Origin: Pythium myriotylum
Lineage: Eukaryota; Oomycota; Peronosporomycetes; Pythiales; Pythiaceae
Reading direction: 5' to 3'
NCBI GenBank assembly: GCA_023091665.1
Contig: JALJCQ010000016.1
Span: 744,001 to 808,000 of the forward strand
DNA: 64,000 bases
Below the pieces are notes generated by a model. The model searched no databases. It was not told the DNA's origin and saw only the letters and a program-made list of their open reading frames with translations. This document shows, piece by piece, positions 54,765 through 64,000 of this stretch; the stretch's first letter is position 1; each line of letters starts with the position of its first letter. Both the position numbers and the translations under genes were made by a program.

Positions 54765-55520
54765 TCACGCTCGTAGATCGGCATGTGCACTCCGACTTCG
54801 GCACAGCCGATTGTAGATCGTACCGAGCGTGACCTCACCGGCCCGCGAGGGTACCTCATCGTAGAGTAGCCCCAACAGCACGTGGAATGCAGCCTCGAAG
54901 ACTCGATCTCCTTCGGCCGCTGACATCGACGACACCTGCTGCGAGCTCGCGAGCAGGCCCTGGTCTCGCGCAATGCTCTCCACGGCCGCCATCACGACCT
55001 TGGCGCGAGAGTGGCGCATGCGATGCTTGGCGTCGATGTCGTGCTTCACGCTGAGCTCTCTGTACGGACGAATGCCCGTGCTGCGGTCGCCAAACTGCCA
55101 CAGATTCCACATGGCCTCGACTGTCGTGCCCGTCGGGAACTCCCACTCCGGCGGCACGAAGTGCTGGACCCGGTCGCCGCCCCAAGTCCACGTCCTCCAT
55201 TCTGGGTCGCCATGTGACGAGGCAGCCTCCGACGGCGGTGGCAGCTCGTCGAGGTCTCGCATAGTCGCAGCAGACGCAGGCTCGGCGTCGCCGACCACGA
55301 CGCGCTCGGTTCTGAGTTGGCGCACGACGAGCGCCGCCACGCGGCTCGGCAGCGCGTCGAGCGCGCTTCTCACGGCGCGCAGCTCAGCGGCCAGCGCGTC
55401 CACGCGCGTGGCCAGCGACGTCAGCGCCTCGCACGCCGCGTGGCGCTTGGCGTCGCTCGCGACGGCCGGAGACGAGGCCTTCCGCTTGGCGCCGCGAGCC
55501 ATGAGCTGCTCAATGGTCAT
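54765..55520 (-). CDS. Unrecognised 251-aa protein, coiled-coil N-terminus
   Basis: Single exon, ATG 55520 (an in-frame second Met at residue 7 is an alternative). Residues 1-75 are basic then a heptad-like coiled coil (LATRVDALAAELRAVRSALDALPSRVAAL). Residues about 108-180 contain a Trp-rich block (WTWGGDRVQHFVPPEWEFPTG, then VEAMWNLWQFGDRS and IRPYRELS), then a helical region ending in LYDEVPSRAGEVTLGTIYNRL. The W-x-W...VP-x-W-x-FP-x-G-x-x-x-x-x-W-x-LW pattern looks like a lineage-specific family I recall from oomycete genomes; no function is assigned. Its stop lies 75 bp from that of VWA8. Confidence 0.7.
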   Translation of the reverse strand: MTIEQLMARGAKRKASSPAVASDAKRHAACEALTSLATRVDALAAELRAVRSALDALPSRVAALVVRQLRTERVVVGDAEPASAATMRDLDELPPPSEAASSHGDPEWRTWTWGGDRVQHFVPPEWEFPTGTTVEAMWNLWQFGDRSTGIRPYRELSVKHDIDAKHRMRHSRAKVVMAAVESIARDQGLLASSQQVSSMSAAEGDRVFEAAFHVLLGLLYDEVPSRAGEVTLGTIYNRLCRSRSAHADLRA

Positions 55521-55844
55521 GCGGATGGGTCGTTAGAAATAGAGATGAGTTAGAAACGGTTAGGAACCGGTACGAACAGGATCGATGTGGTACCTTCGTG
55601 CAACCTGCGGCACCATGGATCCTTTGTCCCCTGGGGGAGCTTTCCAGGGGCGACAGAAGATTGGGAAGGAACTCGTCGGGAGCGAGATCCGAGCCGAGAG
55701 CGACGCGCTTGTGGGGACGGTACGAGGCGCTGTGGAGCGACGTGGCGTGCGCGTTGCGACGCGCGAGGCCGCGGCGGTTCGGTCGATGGCTCGCGGGGCT
55801 CACGACGCGGCGTGTGGCGAACAGGAAGGAAGCAGAGAGACACG
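55521..55844. promoter_or_regulatory. Divergent promoter, 251-aa gene / PSMA3
   Basis: 324 bp between outward-reading start codons. Mixed composition; no ORF is supported. Confidence 0.45.
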
Positions 55845-56878
55845 ATGAGCAGCACGGGCGCAGGCGTGAGTGGGCTGCAGCGCGCTGGACGGACGCGCGC
55901 GTGAGCTGACAGTCGTCGTGATTGATGCGCCGCAGTACGATTTCTCGGCGGGCACGTTCTCGCCCGAAGGCCGCATCTTCCAGGTCGAGTACGCGAAGAA
56001 GGCCGTGGAGAACAGCGGGTGCGTGCGCCATCTCGTCGCGGGTTGGCCTCGTGTCGTATTGACGCGCTCGGTGGCTGTGTAGCACGACGATCGCCATCAA
56101 GTGCAAGGACGGCGTGATCATGGCGGTCGAGAAGACGCTCATCTCCAAGATGCTCGTGCCCGGCACGCACCGCCGCGTCTACGCGATCGACCGCCACATC
56201 GGGCTGTCGATGGCCGGCCTCGTCGCCGACGGCCGACAGCTCGTGAACCGCGCGCGCGAAGAGGCGCTGAGCTACAAGAAGAACTACGGCAGCGAGGTGC
56301 CGCCGCACGTGCTCGCCGAGCGCATGGGCCAGTACGTCCACTACTACACGCTCTACGGGTCCGTGCGTCCGTTCGGCGCGTCGATCATTCTCGCTGGCTA
56401 CGACATTGACGAGAAGAAGACGACGCTGCACATGATCGAGCCTTCGGGCGTCACTTACGTGAGTAGCTCTTCAGCAGCTCACTCGCTGTCGCGATTGACT
56501 GACGTCTCTATCTGCAGAGCTACCGCGGCTGTGCGATCGGCAAGGGCCAACAGGCCGCCAAGACAGAGATCGAGAAGTACAAGCTCTTCGACATGACGTG
56601 CCGCGAAGCCATGAAATACGTTGCCAAGATGTACGTGTGACTTGCATAACCCACAATTATCGAACGGAGACTAATGCGGTTGTCGCTCGTTCCACGCCAG
56701 CTTGCATACGCTCCACGACGAAGTGCGACACCCGTTTGAGCTCGAGATGAGCTGGCTGTGCGAAGAGACCAAGTGGCAGCACCGCCTCGTGCCCGACAAC
56801 CTCCGCGACGAGGTCGACGCGTGGGCCAAGCAGGCCATCGAGGACGAGGAGATGGCCGACGACGACGACGACGAGTAG
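55845..56878 (+). CDS. PSMA3: 20S proteasome subunit alpha-7 (PSMA3)
   Basis: Five exons: 55845-55865, 55936-56018, 56083-56458, 56518-56630, 56701-56878 (introns 59-70 nt), 256 aa. The first exon codes MSSTGAG and splices to [28 protein letters not shown], the proteasome alpha signature (F-S-P-x-G-R-x-F-Q-V-E-Y-A). Then [66 protein letters not shown] and an acidic tail (ADDDDDE) typical of alpha-7/C8. Alpha-ring subunit of the 20S core; non-catalytic and required for assembly and gating. Confidence 0.97.
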
Positions 56879-57525
56879 ACGCCGCCTCTCGTGGTCTCGT
56901 CAGGTGCTCGCGGTGGCGAGACGCCACGTGCGGGCGTAGGTAGGCGAGCCGGGCAATAAAAAAAGAATGCAGCAGAACGCCAATTTGAATTCGAGATTTG
57001 CTTTCAATTTCTCACTTCGTCTCTTCACTCCGAGAGAGTGACGCACGGCTACAATGTCACAAAATCCATGCCCCTTCAGAGTGATGGTCATTAGACACAT
57101 GGATAGCTACCTCGAAATACTGACATTGTTCTATATTTTTTTTTGTCGAAGCCATTCCTGGGAACAGAGGTTGAAGATGGACCGGAGTGACTTGACGCGG
57201 CGCTCCTCTCGCTCTCCTCCCGCCTTCTCGACGGACGAGGCCGCGAAACGAGTGGCGGCGAGCGCTCGCCCGCGTTCCCATCCCAGTGGGAAGTGTCGAG
57301 GCGACTGGGTCCGGAACGTCTGCGGCGTTGATGGAAGCGAGACAACTGTCCACGACATGGCCGCGGCGACGCAGTGACCGCATGGAACGGGCAGTCGCGA
57401 GACGTGGTTTCGGGCTGCGTGCCACGTCGGGAAAGGCGAGGTAAGTGTAGGCGAGCCGAGGATCGGTCATGCAAAGTGGACACGCGCGTTCGATTCGATT
57501 ATAAATACTAGACACAGCAAGCAAG
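56879..57525. other. Intergenic, no supported gene
   Basis: 647 bp between PSMA3 and the 3' end of the Cys-rich gene. Only short frames on both strands with non-protein composition; a T-run is at about 57137-57145. Confidence 0.5.
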
Positions 57526-58307
57526 CTACATGAACATGCAGGGCGCCCGGCAACGGCGCTCGGAGACACGCAGGCACTCGATGCACACGAGGCAGGCCTT
57601 CGAAAAGAGAGGCTCGCCTGTAAATAGGATCGGCTTCCGCGGGGGCGGCAGCCGGCGAGGGTCGACTGGTAAACGGACGCTCCGAAGAATAAGTTAGCGC
57701 AGCTCGTGGGTCGTGCAGCGATACGAAGTGTACGCGCAACCTCTGGGAACAGTCACCCCTGGTAGATCTCCCCACCCCGACGAGCTCAATGGCACGATAT
57801 CACACCGTCGGCGAACTCGCGGTTGGCGTCGCTCTCCTGGCAGTAGGCGCTCTCGTACGCGGCGGCGCGCTCGCGGTTGGCGCGCAGCGAGCACATGCGG
57901 CGGTCCATCTCTCGGTACATGATGACGCTCCACTTGCACTCGCCCGAGCAGTAGCAATCGTCGTCGTCGTCCACAGATCGCAGCGAGAAGAACGAGACGC
58001 CGCAGTTGCCGCAGAGCAGCGGGAGCCCCGAGATGTCGCGCGCGGCGCGGCGGCGGTAGTGCACGTAGCGGTACTCGAGGTCCGACTCGTACTCAATGTC
58101 CTCGTACTCGAGGTCGTCGTCGTCGTCGTCCTCGTCTTCCTCGGAGGCCATCTGCGTGTCCGAGAGACTGCGCGTGAGCTTGTCGAGCGCACAGCGGCGC
58201 CAGTACTCGGCCACCTGGGCGGTCTGCGTGGCGATGCGCAGGTCGCGCGCGTCCAGCGCCTGCCCCGCCGGCCGGGCGTCGCTCGCCGGCGCGTCGTCGG
58301 TCACCAT
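57526..58307 (-). CDS. Cys-rich unknown protein, putative zinc-binding
   Basis: Two exons, 57806-58307 and 57526-57617 (188-nt intron, GTGTGA...TTTACAG, phase 1), 197 aa from ATG 58307 (MVTDDAPAS). Residues 1-80 are helical; 81-105 are an acidic Asp run; then CGNCGVSFFSLRS and CYCSGECKWS, spaced like a treble-clef or FLZ-type zinc site, followed by an R/E-rich helix. The second exon adds CLVCIECLRVSERRCRAPC, giving more Cys pairs. Without the splice the frame ends at GVISCH. I infer the intron from the continuing Cys pattern and clean sites; its length is above the local average. Function unknown. Confidence 0.6.
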
Positions 58308-58375
58308 GTCGCTCGGCTCGGACGGAGAGGATTTGCGAATGACCCGGAGCTCCTCACGGGCCAAGAGCGCGGGGA

Positions 58376-58417
58376 TTTTTTTTTTGTTTTGCTTTTTTGC
58401 TTTTTGGCTTTTTCGCT
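58376..58417 (+). repeat. T-rich low-complexity tract
   Basis: Run of T with G/C interruptions (T10-G-T4-G-C-T6-type pattern) upstream of the Cys-rich gene's start. Confidence 0.8.
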
Positions 58418-58656
58418 CTGGCCCTTGGAACAAAAAAAACCAAACAACGCCATGCGCCCTCTCGCTCCGGGTTGGTTTTGTTCTCCGAGGCCGCGAAAGG
58501 CGACGCCGTGGACTTTGACTTCAGCGCTGCGCCGTCTGTCCTTTCTGCCCACTTCCTGTTTGCTGTTTTGGTTTTGTGGCGCGCGTTTCTTCGATTTTTT
58601 TTCTTTGGTCGCCAAGCTGGTGGGGGGTGTATCGTTCTTTATTTCCTTGCCATCAA

Positions 58657-58698
58657 AAAAGGCAAACAAAAAACAAAAAAAAAAGCCAAAAAAAGAAA
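58657..58698 (+). repeat. A-rich low-complexity tract
   Basis: Run of A with C/G interruptions, about 240 bp from the T-rich tract and roughly its reverse complement. Confidence 0.8.
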
Positions 58699-59675
58699 CG
58701 GCCGCCGGTTCCATTCCAATCCTGCTACGTACTGAGGTTGTCCCGCTGAAAAGACACCGGCTGAAGCGGATTTTAAGTCGCGGCAGCCAATGAGGAGCTC
58801 CGCGCCTGCTTGGAATGGCTTCACTTCGTCCGTCACATGGTCGCCCGCCATCTTCAAGGGCGTGGCCTGCGACTGCGCCAGCTTGAAGATCGCCGCTTCC
58901 ATCCGAGCGAGTAAGCTTCCTGGGTGCGAGCCCAACTGACCAGATCCCGAGGCGTCGCGTCTCAGTTCTCGAAAAGATCACCATGCCCAAATGGGAACTC
59001 GAGGCGTCACCATCCCACAGGAGTGAGGCTGCATGGAGGGCGAGGGGCGAGGAGTCCTGGTCTTTTGCTGGTGAGACAGACAGACGCATCCTGTCACGAG
59101 GGACTCGCTCGACCCGGAGAAACCCCGTGACGAGATCGGTGGACCTCGCGTGTCTTGGCGACCGACGCCGCGTCTTTGGCGGGACCGTGGAAAGCCTGCC
59201 TCCCAGGACACTTGGAAAACCGGCGTCCATTGGAACCCTCGACGGGCGTTTCCCAGTGGCTCGTTGCACTTGCAGAGGGTGCCAGCAGCGAACACGGTCG
59301 AACGAGTGCCGCGTGACGCGTCCTCACGAGCCAATCAACTCATGGCGCCGGTCTCGCAACGCTATGACGCACCGCCGGACTCGCCTCGCGACGCTTCACG
59401 CGCTTCTTTCCACGAACTGTTTTGCTGTTCACCACGAGCCACTGAGACAAGAGAACGTCTCGTCGTATCCGAGTGGCGTGTCATGGTCTCAGGAGAAGAT
59501 GGAGAGGCACGTGACAGAGTCACGCAAGATGGACGCGACTAACGCCAGGGGTGGCGCGGGAAGATCTGGTGATGGCGTGTCATCCCCCCTCGTTGAAGAG
59601 AGTCGCTGAAGCGACCATCGTAGTGATCTGTTCCGACTCTCGTACATTGAATGGGATTGACGGCATTTCCATCCT

Positions 59676-60744
59676 CTAGGCCAATTTCTTTGCGACCCTC
59701 GTCGACCGAGCGACTGCCGCGTGGCCGTCCACGAGCTGAGCCGTGCGGCGCAGAATCGAGTCGCGATACTGCCGTCCTCTTGTGAGTCTTTCTGTCGTAA
59801 TCGAATGCATGCAAAAAAAGCATCTCACCTCCACAAACGAGATGGTCTGGGCGCCTTCGTCGAGCTGCTTGCCAAAGTGAATCTCCATCTCGTCCTCCAT
59901 GGCGTCGCCGTACTTGACGTAACTGCAAAGGGCCAAACAGTGTAAGCAGGTGCAAACGAGTCAACAAGACGAGACGTTCGCCACGAACAAGATCTTGAGG
60001 GCGTCGTCTAGCGCGATCTAGGACGGAGACACGGGTCAGCGCCTTCTCTACGTGATCGCCGTGTTGATTTACACCAACCTTGCCAGAGCATTCTTTGTCG
60101 AAGACAAGAAAGCACGTGAGGAAAAAGATCTCACATGGCTCGAGGCCCGTGCGGTCACCTCGGGCGCGAACGTAGCTGCGTTCAAACTCCTCGAACGAGA
60201 TCTTGCCGTCGAGACTGTCGTTGATCTCCCAAATGAGCTCCTCGATTTGCTGGCGGCCGTGAGGTAGCGTGCAGCCCAAGCGATCGTAAACATAGAGCAG
60301 CGTCGTGCTGTCGATGTGGTATCTGTGGGTCACAGCATCCTTGCCGTTGTTGGTCTCGTCTTGGAGCGTAGCGAGATACTTGGACTTTTCGAACGAGTAT
60401 TTGGCGTGCTTTGTCTCATACTCGCTTTGAGTTTTCATTGCCTTAGCGTGTCTTGGGCCCTGAGCGGTAATGACACCATGAGAAACTAAGGTAGCGTTTC
60501 CTGTGATGGCTCACACACCTCGGATGTATGCTTGGAGCATAACTTTTCCGTCAGCCGCTGGGAAGGACCATGATGAAAGCTGTCATTGTCTGCAACTAGA
60601 GGATTGGATCGGAACTGATACCTGGATCTTCTCCTCGATACGCTGCAGCGGCAGGTCAAACGCAAGTCGACGAAACACTCGTCGCAGTTGCAGTTGTTCC
60701 TCTATGGACTTGTCGTTGGTGGCAGTCTCGCGGAGAATCGCCAT
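59676..60744 (-). CDS. EF-hand protein, six exons with two microexons
   Basis: Exons: 60622-60744, 60519-60557, 60079-60459, 59989-60017, 59829-59922, 59676-59768 (introns 59-66 nt), 252 aa. After a coiled-coil N-terminus (EEQLQLRRVFRRLAFDLPLQRIEEKIQ) lie EF-hand-like blocks: WEINDSLDGKISFEEFERSYV, in which D-x-N/S-x-D-x-K...E fits a calcium loop, and VFDKECSGKIALDDALKIF. The last part, EMEIHFGKQLDEGAQTISFVEYRDS, may be a degenerate third. Exons 2 (39 nt) and 4 (29 nt) are small; both are supported by phase and by continuity of the EF-hand. No closer family recognised; a cytoskeletal or ciliary role is possible but unsupported. Confidence 0.75.
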
Positions 60745-60887
60745 CGGGTCTTTGTTCCTCTGAAGCCCTCCTAAATCACCGTTTCCTCAATTCATTGATT
60801 CCAAAATTAACTTCGAGCAAAATAATTCTATTCAGCTCGGCTGTTAACAAAAACCAGCCAGTTCGAACGGCCGAGGAAGTCTGAAGT

Positions 60888-62165
60888 CTACTCGTAGTCA
60901 CCCATGTCTTCGTCTTTTGGCTCCTTTTGAAGTGACGAGGACGCGATAACTGTCAGGCTCTGGAGTGCGCAACCAATTTCACTTTCAGAACAATACGTAC
61001 CCGCGGCTCAAGATCTTCACCGTAGTTGATGGCGTGATCCACGTGCATAAGCACAGTCTCGATACTCTCTTCCCGACTGATGTTCATGGGCACAAATGCA
61101 ACCATGCTGTAGTCATTGATCTGTTTGACCGAAGGGGAAGCGTTAGATCCAGTCTCTTTGTCCCGCAGAGAGGGAACACGTACCACGTTGCAGATCGCAG
61201 AGCTAAGCGGACGCCACTTGGGATCTGTCGAGCTTGCAAGATTCTCCAGCAGATAGCCGGAGGATGGATCGAGGTACTTCGACAACTCTTTCTCGTCAAC
61301 AAGGTCGCACTTCGTGAGAACGTTGATGTGAGGAAGTTCGAGTTGGACCATGGCCGACAACGAGCACAGCACGCCAGAGATGAACTTCGTCGGATCCGAA
61401 ATAAATAATGAATCGATCTTCAGCGATAAAAATCAGGACGTCAGGACTCGAAACGACCAAAAAATCATGTAGTTGCAGGGCTGCGTACCAAATAAACGCC
61501 GCAGATCGAGAATCCCCAGTCCTGAAGCGCCTGGCATAGTTGCTTCATCACGGGCAAGTGTGTGTAGAGTTCAATCTGGCCTATCAGCACAAAAGCGCCA
61601 TTTACATCAGCGTCTCCAGAGCTTCAATGCTTCATATGAAGCGACACGAACCTGGGCAGTCGAAAATGAAATAGTCGTCATCAGTGTACTCCGTGAGCAG
61701 ATCCTGGAGCCAGTCGAGGTTCTGCACGAGATACCTTCCATCGAATGTCAGCACGCATACGTTCCGCAGTGAAGACCCCACTCACTCCATGCAGTAGACC
61801 AGACCGCCGTTCGGTCCGTAGCCGAGCTCTTCCATCACATCCTCGACGCTGATGAGATCGCGAATGTCTACACCCACGCAACAAACACCCGCACCGTCAA
61901 CAACCACAGACGACGCGTCTCCTTCTCGACTCGCAACGCACCGAACGCCACCGGGTACTCGAAATGGTCGGCGGCCGGGTCGAGATTGACGACGTAGGTC
62001 ATGCGGCCCGACGCGGCGCAGAACTCGTGCATGTTGTTGCAGTAGGTCGACTGCGAGCGCGCGCGCGTCAGCGACCTCCATGCACACACACAGAGACGCA
62101 CGTCCCTTCCATGTACGCACCTTGCCCGTGCCCGCGGGGCCCATGACCAGTTGACAGCAGCGCAT
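60888..62165 (-). CDS. GPN3: GPN-loop GTPase 3
   Basis: Small GTPase that helps assemble and import RNA polymerase II. Eight exons: 62121-62165, 61942-62050, 61786-61867, 61652-61734, 61489-61580, 61184-61417, 60997-61120, 60888-60949 (introns 47-74 nt), 276 aa. Motifs: G1 [32 protein letters not shown], the diagnostic GPN triplet in [32 protein letters not shown] (G3), NVLTKCDL (G4), and a C-terminus [13 protein letters not shown]...EDMGDYE. I inferred intron 6 (61121-61183) because INDYSMV then follows SSAICNV as in the family, and a 47-nt intron 7 because only that restores the terminal acidic tail. Confidence 0.93.
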
Positions 62166-62320
62166 GATCGCGAGCGGCCAATCCTCTTCCTTGCGGTGGT
62201 TGGCGGAAGCGGAATGGAGATGGCACGACCATCACTCTGAAGGGATACTGTATACGCAACTGATAAAGGTCCGTAACCGTGTACCCTCGCGTCAAAGATC
62301 GTTGAAGTTGCAGGTTGGAT
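62166..62320. promoter_or_regulatory. Bidirectional promoter, GPN3 / TPR protein
   Basis: 155 bp between outward-reading start codons; nothing else fits in it. Confidence 0.5.
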
Positions 62321-64000
62321 ATGAGCGGCAACTCGTCGCCACGCGCGGGGCCGCTCGCGGGCCTCTCGCCCTCGGAGCTCGACTCGTACGCGCAGTACGC
62401 ATGGTGCGTCGTCCGCTCTCTCGAACGCGGCCTCGCTCGCGCTCTACACTGGAGTTGACGCCGAGTTCTGTGCGCGCAGGCTGAGCGGTCGCGTGGGTGA
62501 GGCCATCGACCTCTACTCGGACCTCGCGCGGCTCTACCGGCGCTCGCCGCACGTCCACTTCAAGCTCGGATACCTCTACCTGTCGCTTCACGACCACACA
62601 GCAGCGATCAAGCACTTTACGCTCGAGATCGAGCGCCACGGCGACGAAGTGCTCGACACGTCGCCGGACAAAAAGGCGTCGACGCTCGCGCAGCAGCAGC
62701 GCGCTTTCCTCCTCTGCACGTACGCAGGACGTAGCGACGCGCTGGCAGCGCTCGGCGAGACAAGCAAAGCCGAGCTCGACCAGCTCTTCATCACGAACTG
62801 CGGCGGCAACGCCGTGCAGTCGCTTCTCGCTATGGGCTGCCTCTATTTTCGCTTCGGCATGAACCAGCGAGCGGACCAGTGCTTTGAGCGATGCGCTGCC
62901 GCCGACGGCGAAGATCCGAGATATTTGGTTGAACACGCTGAGCTTCGGTTAGTGCAGCGACGGTACGCCCACGCCGCCGCGATGTTCGAGAAATGCCGCA
63001 GCCGGATCAGCTCGTCGTCACCGATCTACCACCGTGCCTTGATCGGCGAGGGATCTGCACTTATACGCCAGAATAAACTCCAGGACGCTGTCATCCTCCT
63101 GCTCCAAGCGATGAACACGCTACGGAACACAATCCGAGCTGCGCAGAGTGAAGAAGTAGCTGCAGAACAACTCGAAGCCCTGGTTCTCCTCTACCATCGC
63201 GCTGTCAACCTGTACGGAGGCCTGTGCCTCATGAAGGGAGAGCTCAAGGCCGCGCTAGACACATACTGCTCCATTTTACAGCCTGCATCGTCCTTCACAA
63301 CCATCGTTTCTTTTCACTTGCCGACAATGTGCATCACCCCCGGAACAAAGAGCCAATATGGAGACGTGATCGACTCGACCAAAGTCTCGACAAAGAACCT
63401 CAGTGAGGCGATACGGCACCTCAACGAGATGGAGTGGCGGTATGGCCCCGACCCTTGCTTGTATTTCCATCGTGCCAATCTTCATCGTGCAACAGGAGAG
63501 TTCGACTCTTTCATCCACGATCTCTCGCTGGTGGAGAGTCTTGATCCGAGCTTTCTCTCTAAATACCTAAGGAGAGATTCTATTAGTGACTTCTTTGATG
63601 GTGATACACTGTCATGGATACCGATTAAACTCATTGAGTCAATCCATGACGCTCTAGAGAGGAATGATTATCGAACAGGAACATCAAGCGCTCCAACTCC
63701 AGCCACCCCACAAAAAGCGAAGTTCAAAACAGTTCATGCACAAGCATCAGTTCAGAAACACCGAAATTTCAGTGAAATTGCCATGCTGGTATACCTGGAA
63801 AACCGTGCCAAGGTGAACCCAGTAGAAGACGAGTTTGCCAACGTGTTTCAGTTGGATATCCGCCGGCGCCTGCCAGAATCGCAACGCAAGATAGGACAAT
63901 TATCCTCACTGGAGCTAGCTCAGTGGGAAGGTGTCGTATTTGACGAAGTATATGCCGACGTTGATTCTCCTGTTGAAGAAGATCAACCTTTGCAAGATGC
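62321..64000 (+). CDS. TPR-repeat protein, 3' end beyond the window
   Basis: Exon 1 62321-62403 and exon 2 from 62480 (76-nt intron, GTGCGT...GCAG), at least 534 aa and still open at 64000. The product is a chain of tetratricopeptide-like helical pairs: GRVGEAIDLYSDLARLYRR, HVHFKLGYLYLSLHDHTAAIKHF, LLAMGCLYFRFGMNQRADQCFERC, YLVEHAELRLVQRRYAHAAAMFEKC, IYHRALIGEGSALIRQNKLQDAVILLLQAM, and CLYFHRANLHRATGEFDSFIHDL. The last 100 residues in view are less repetitive (QKHRNFSEIAMLVYLENRA). TPR arrays are protein-binding scaffolds; no family-specific motif is visible. Confidence 0.75.

Larger units (their letters stand above)
58308..59675. other. Intergenic with T-rich and A-rich tracts
   Basis: Almost 1.4 kb. 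A T-rich tract (58376-58417) and an A-rich tract (58657-58698) are about 240 bp apart and roughly complementary. The remainder is mixed sequence in which open frames run on both strands but lack protein-like composition; no gene is supported. Confidence 0.5.

Noticed and set aside
58301..59269. 322-codon minus-strand frame 5' of the Cys-rich gene
   Set aside because: Runs through the T-rich and A-rich tracts, giving Lys and Phe runs; not protein-like.

Overview
This window is eukaryotic nuclear DNA, most probably from an oomycete (Stramenopila). Genes are dense and GC-rich at third codon positions. Introns are short (mostly 55-85 nt, GT-AG, often GTACGT or GTGAGT donors). Several flagellar genes point to a zoospore-forming organism, and there is a BT1/folate-biopterin transporter of the kind expanded in oomycetes. 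The genus cannot be fixed from the sequence alone. I rebuilt the multi-exon genes by joining open frames at GT-AG sites and checking that every join keeps phase and the expected protein alignment. Exon coordinates are given in each entry. No rRNA, convincing tRNA, CRISPR array or intact transposon was found.

Left part (1-20.6 kb): a truncated cytochrome P450; a divergent Hsp70 followed in tandem by a BAG6-like ubiquitin-like (UBL) protein; then four consecutive RNA-maturation genes (TSR1, a DDX51-type helicase, tRNA isopentenyltransferase, an Rpp38/Pop3-like protein); an ER-type UBL plus four-helix membrane protein (HERP-like); a Myb/SANT-like regulator; and a TBC1D23-like trafficking adaptor.

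Middle part (20.7-47.2 kb): ciliary genes (CFAP144/FAM183-like, radial spoke RSPH3, a TTLL tubulin-modifying ligase) are interspersed with an ankyrin-SAM protein, a myristoylation-signal Tudor-like protein, a VAMP7-type R-SNARE, an MFSD5-type transporter, a 56-aa protein, an ankyrin-FYVE protein, triosephosphate isomerase, a RecQ helicase, a CUL1-type cullin, a DGAT2-family acyltransferase and a BT1 transporter.

Right part (48-64 kb): a complete 13-exon VWA8 gene (about 1,912 aa), an unrecognised 251-aa protein, proteasome subunit alpha-7 (PSMA3), a Cys-rich unknown, an EF-hand protein, the RNA polymerase II assembly GTPase GPN3, and a TPR protein that runs off the end.

Most neighbours are housekeeping genes sharing short divergent promoters or convergent 3' ends. 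The larger gene-free stretches (29.9-31.0, 43.7-45.5, 47.2-48.0, 56.9-57.5, 58.3-59.7 kb) hold simple repeats, two striking inverted repeats and low-complexity tracts. I found no clear new multi-gene system. The best leads are the Hsp70/BAG6-like tandem, the RNA-maturation neighbourhood, the 45-nt hairpin at 44.06 kb, the divergent ankyrin-SAM/Tudor-like pair, and several unrecognised small or Cys-rich proteins.
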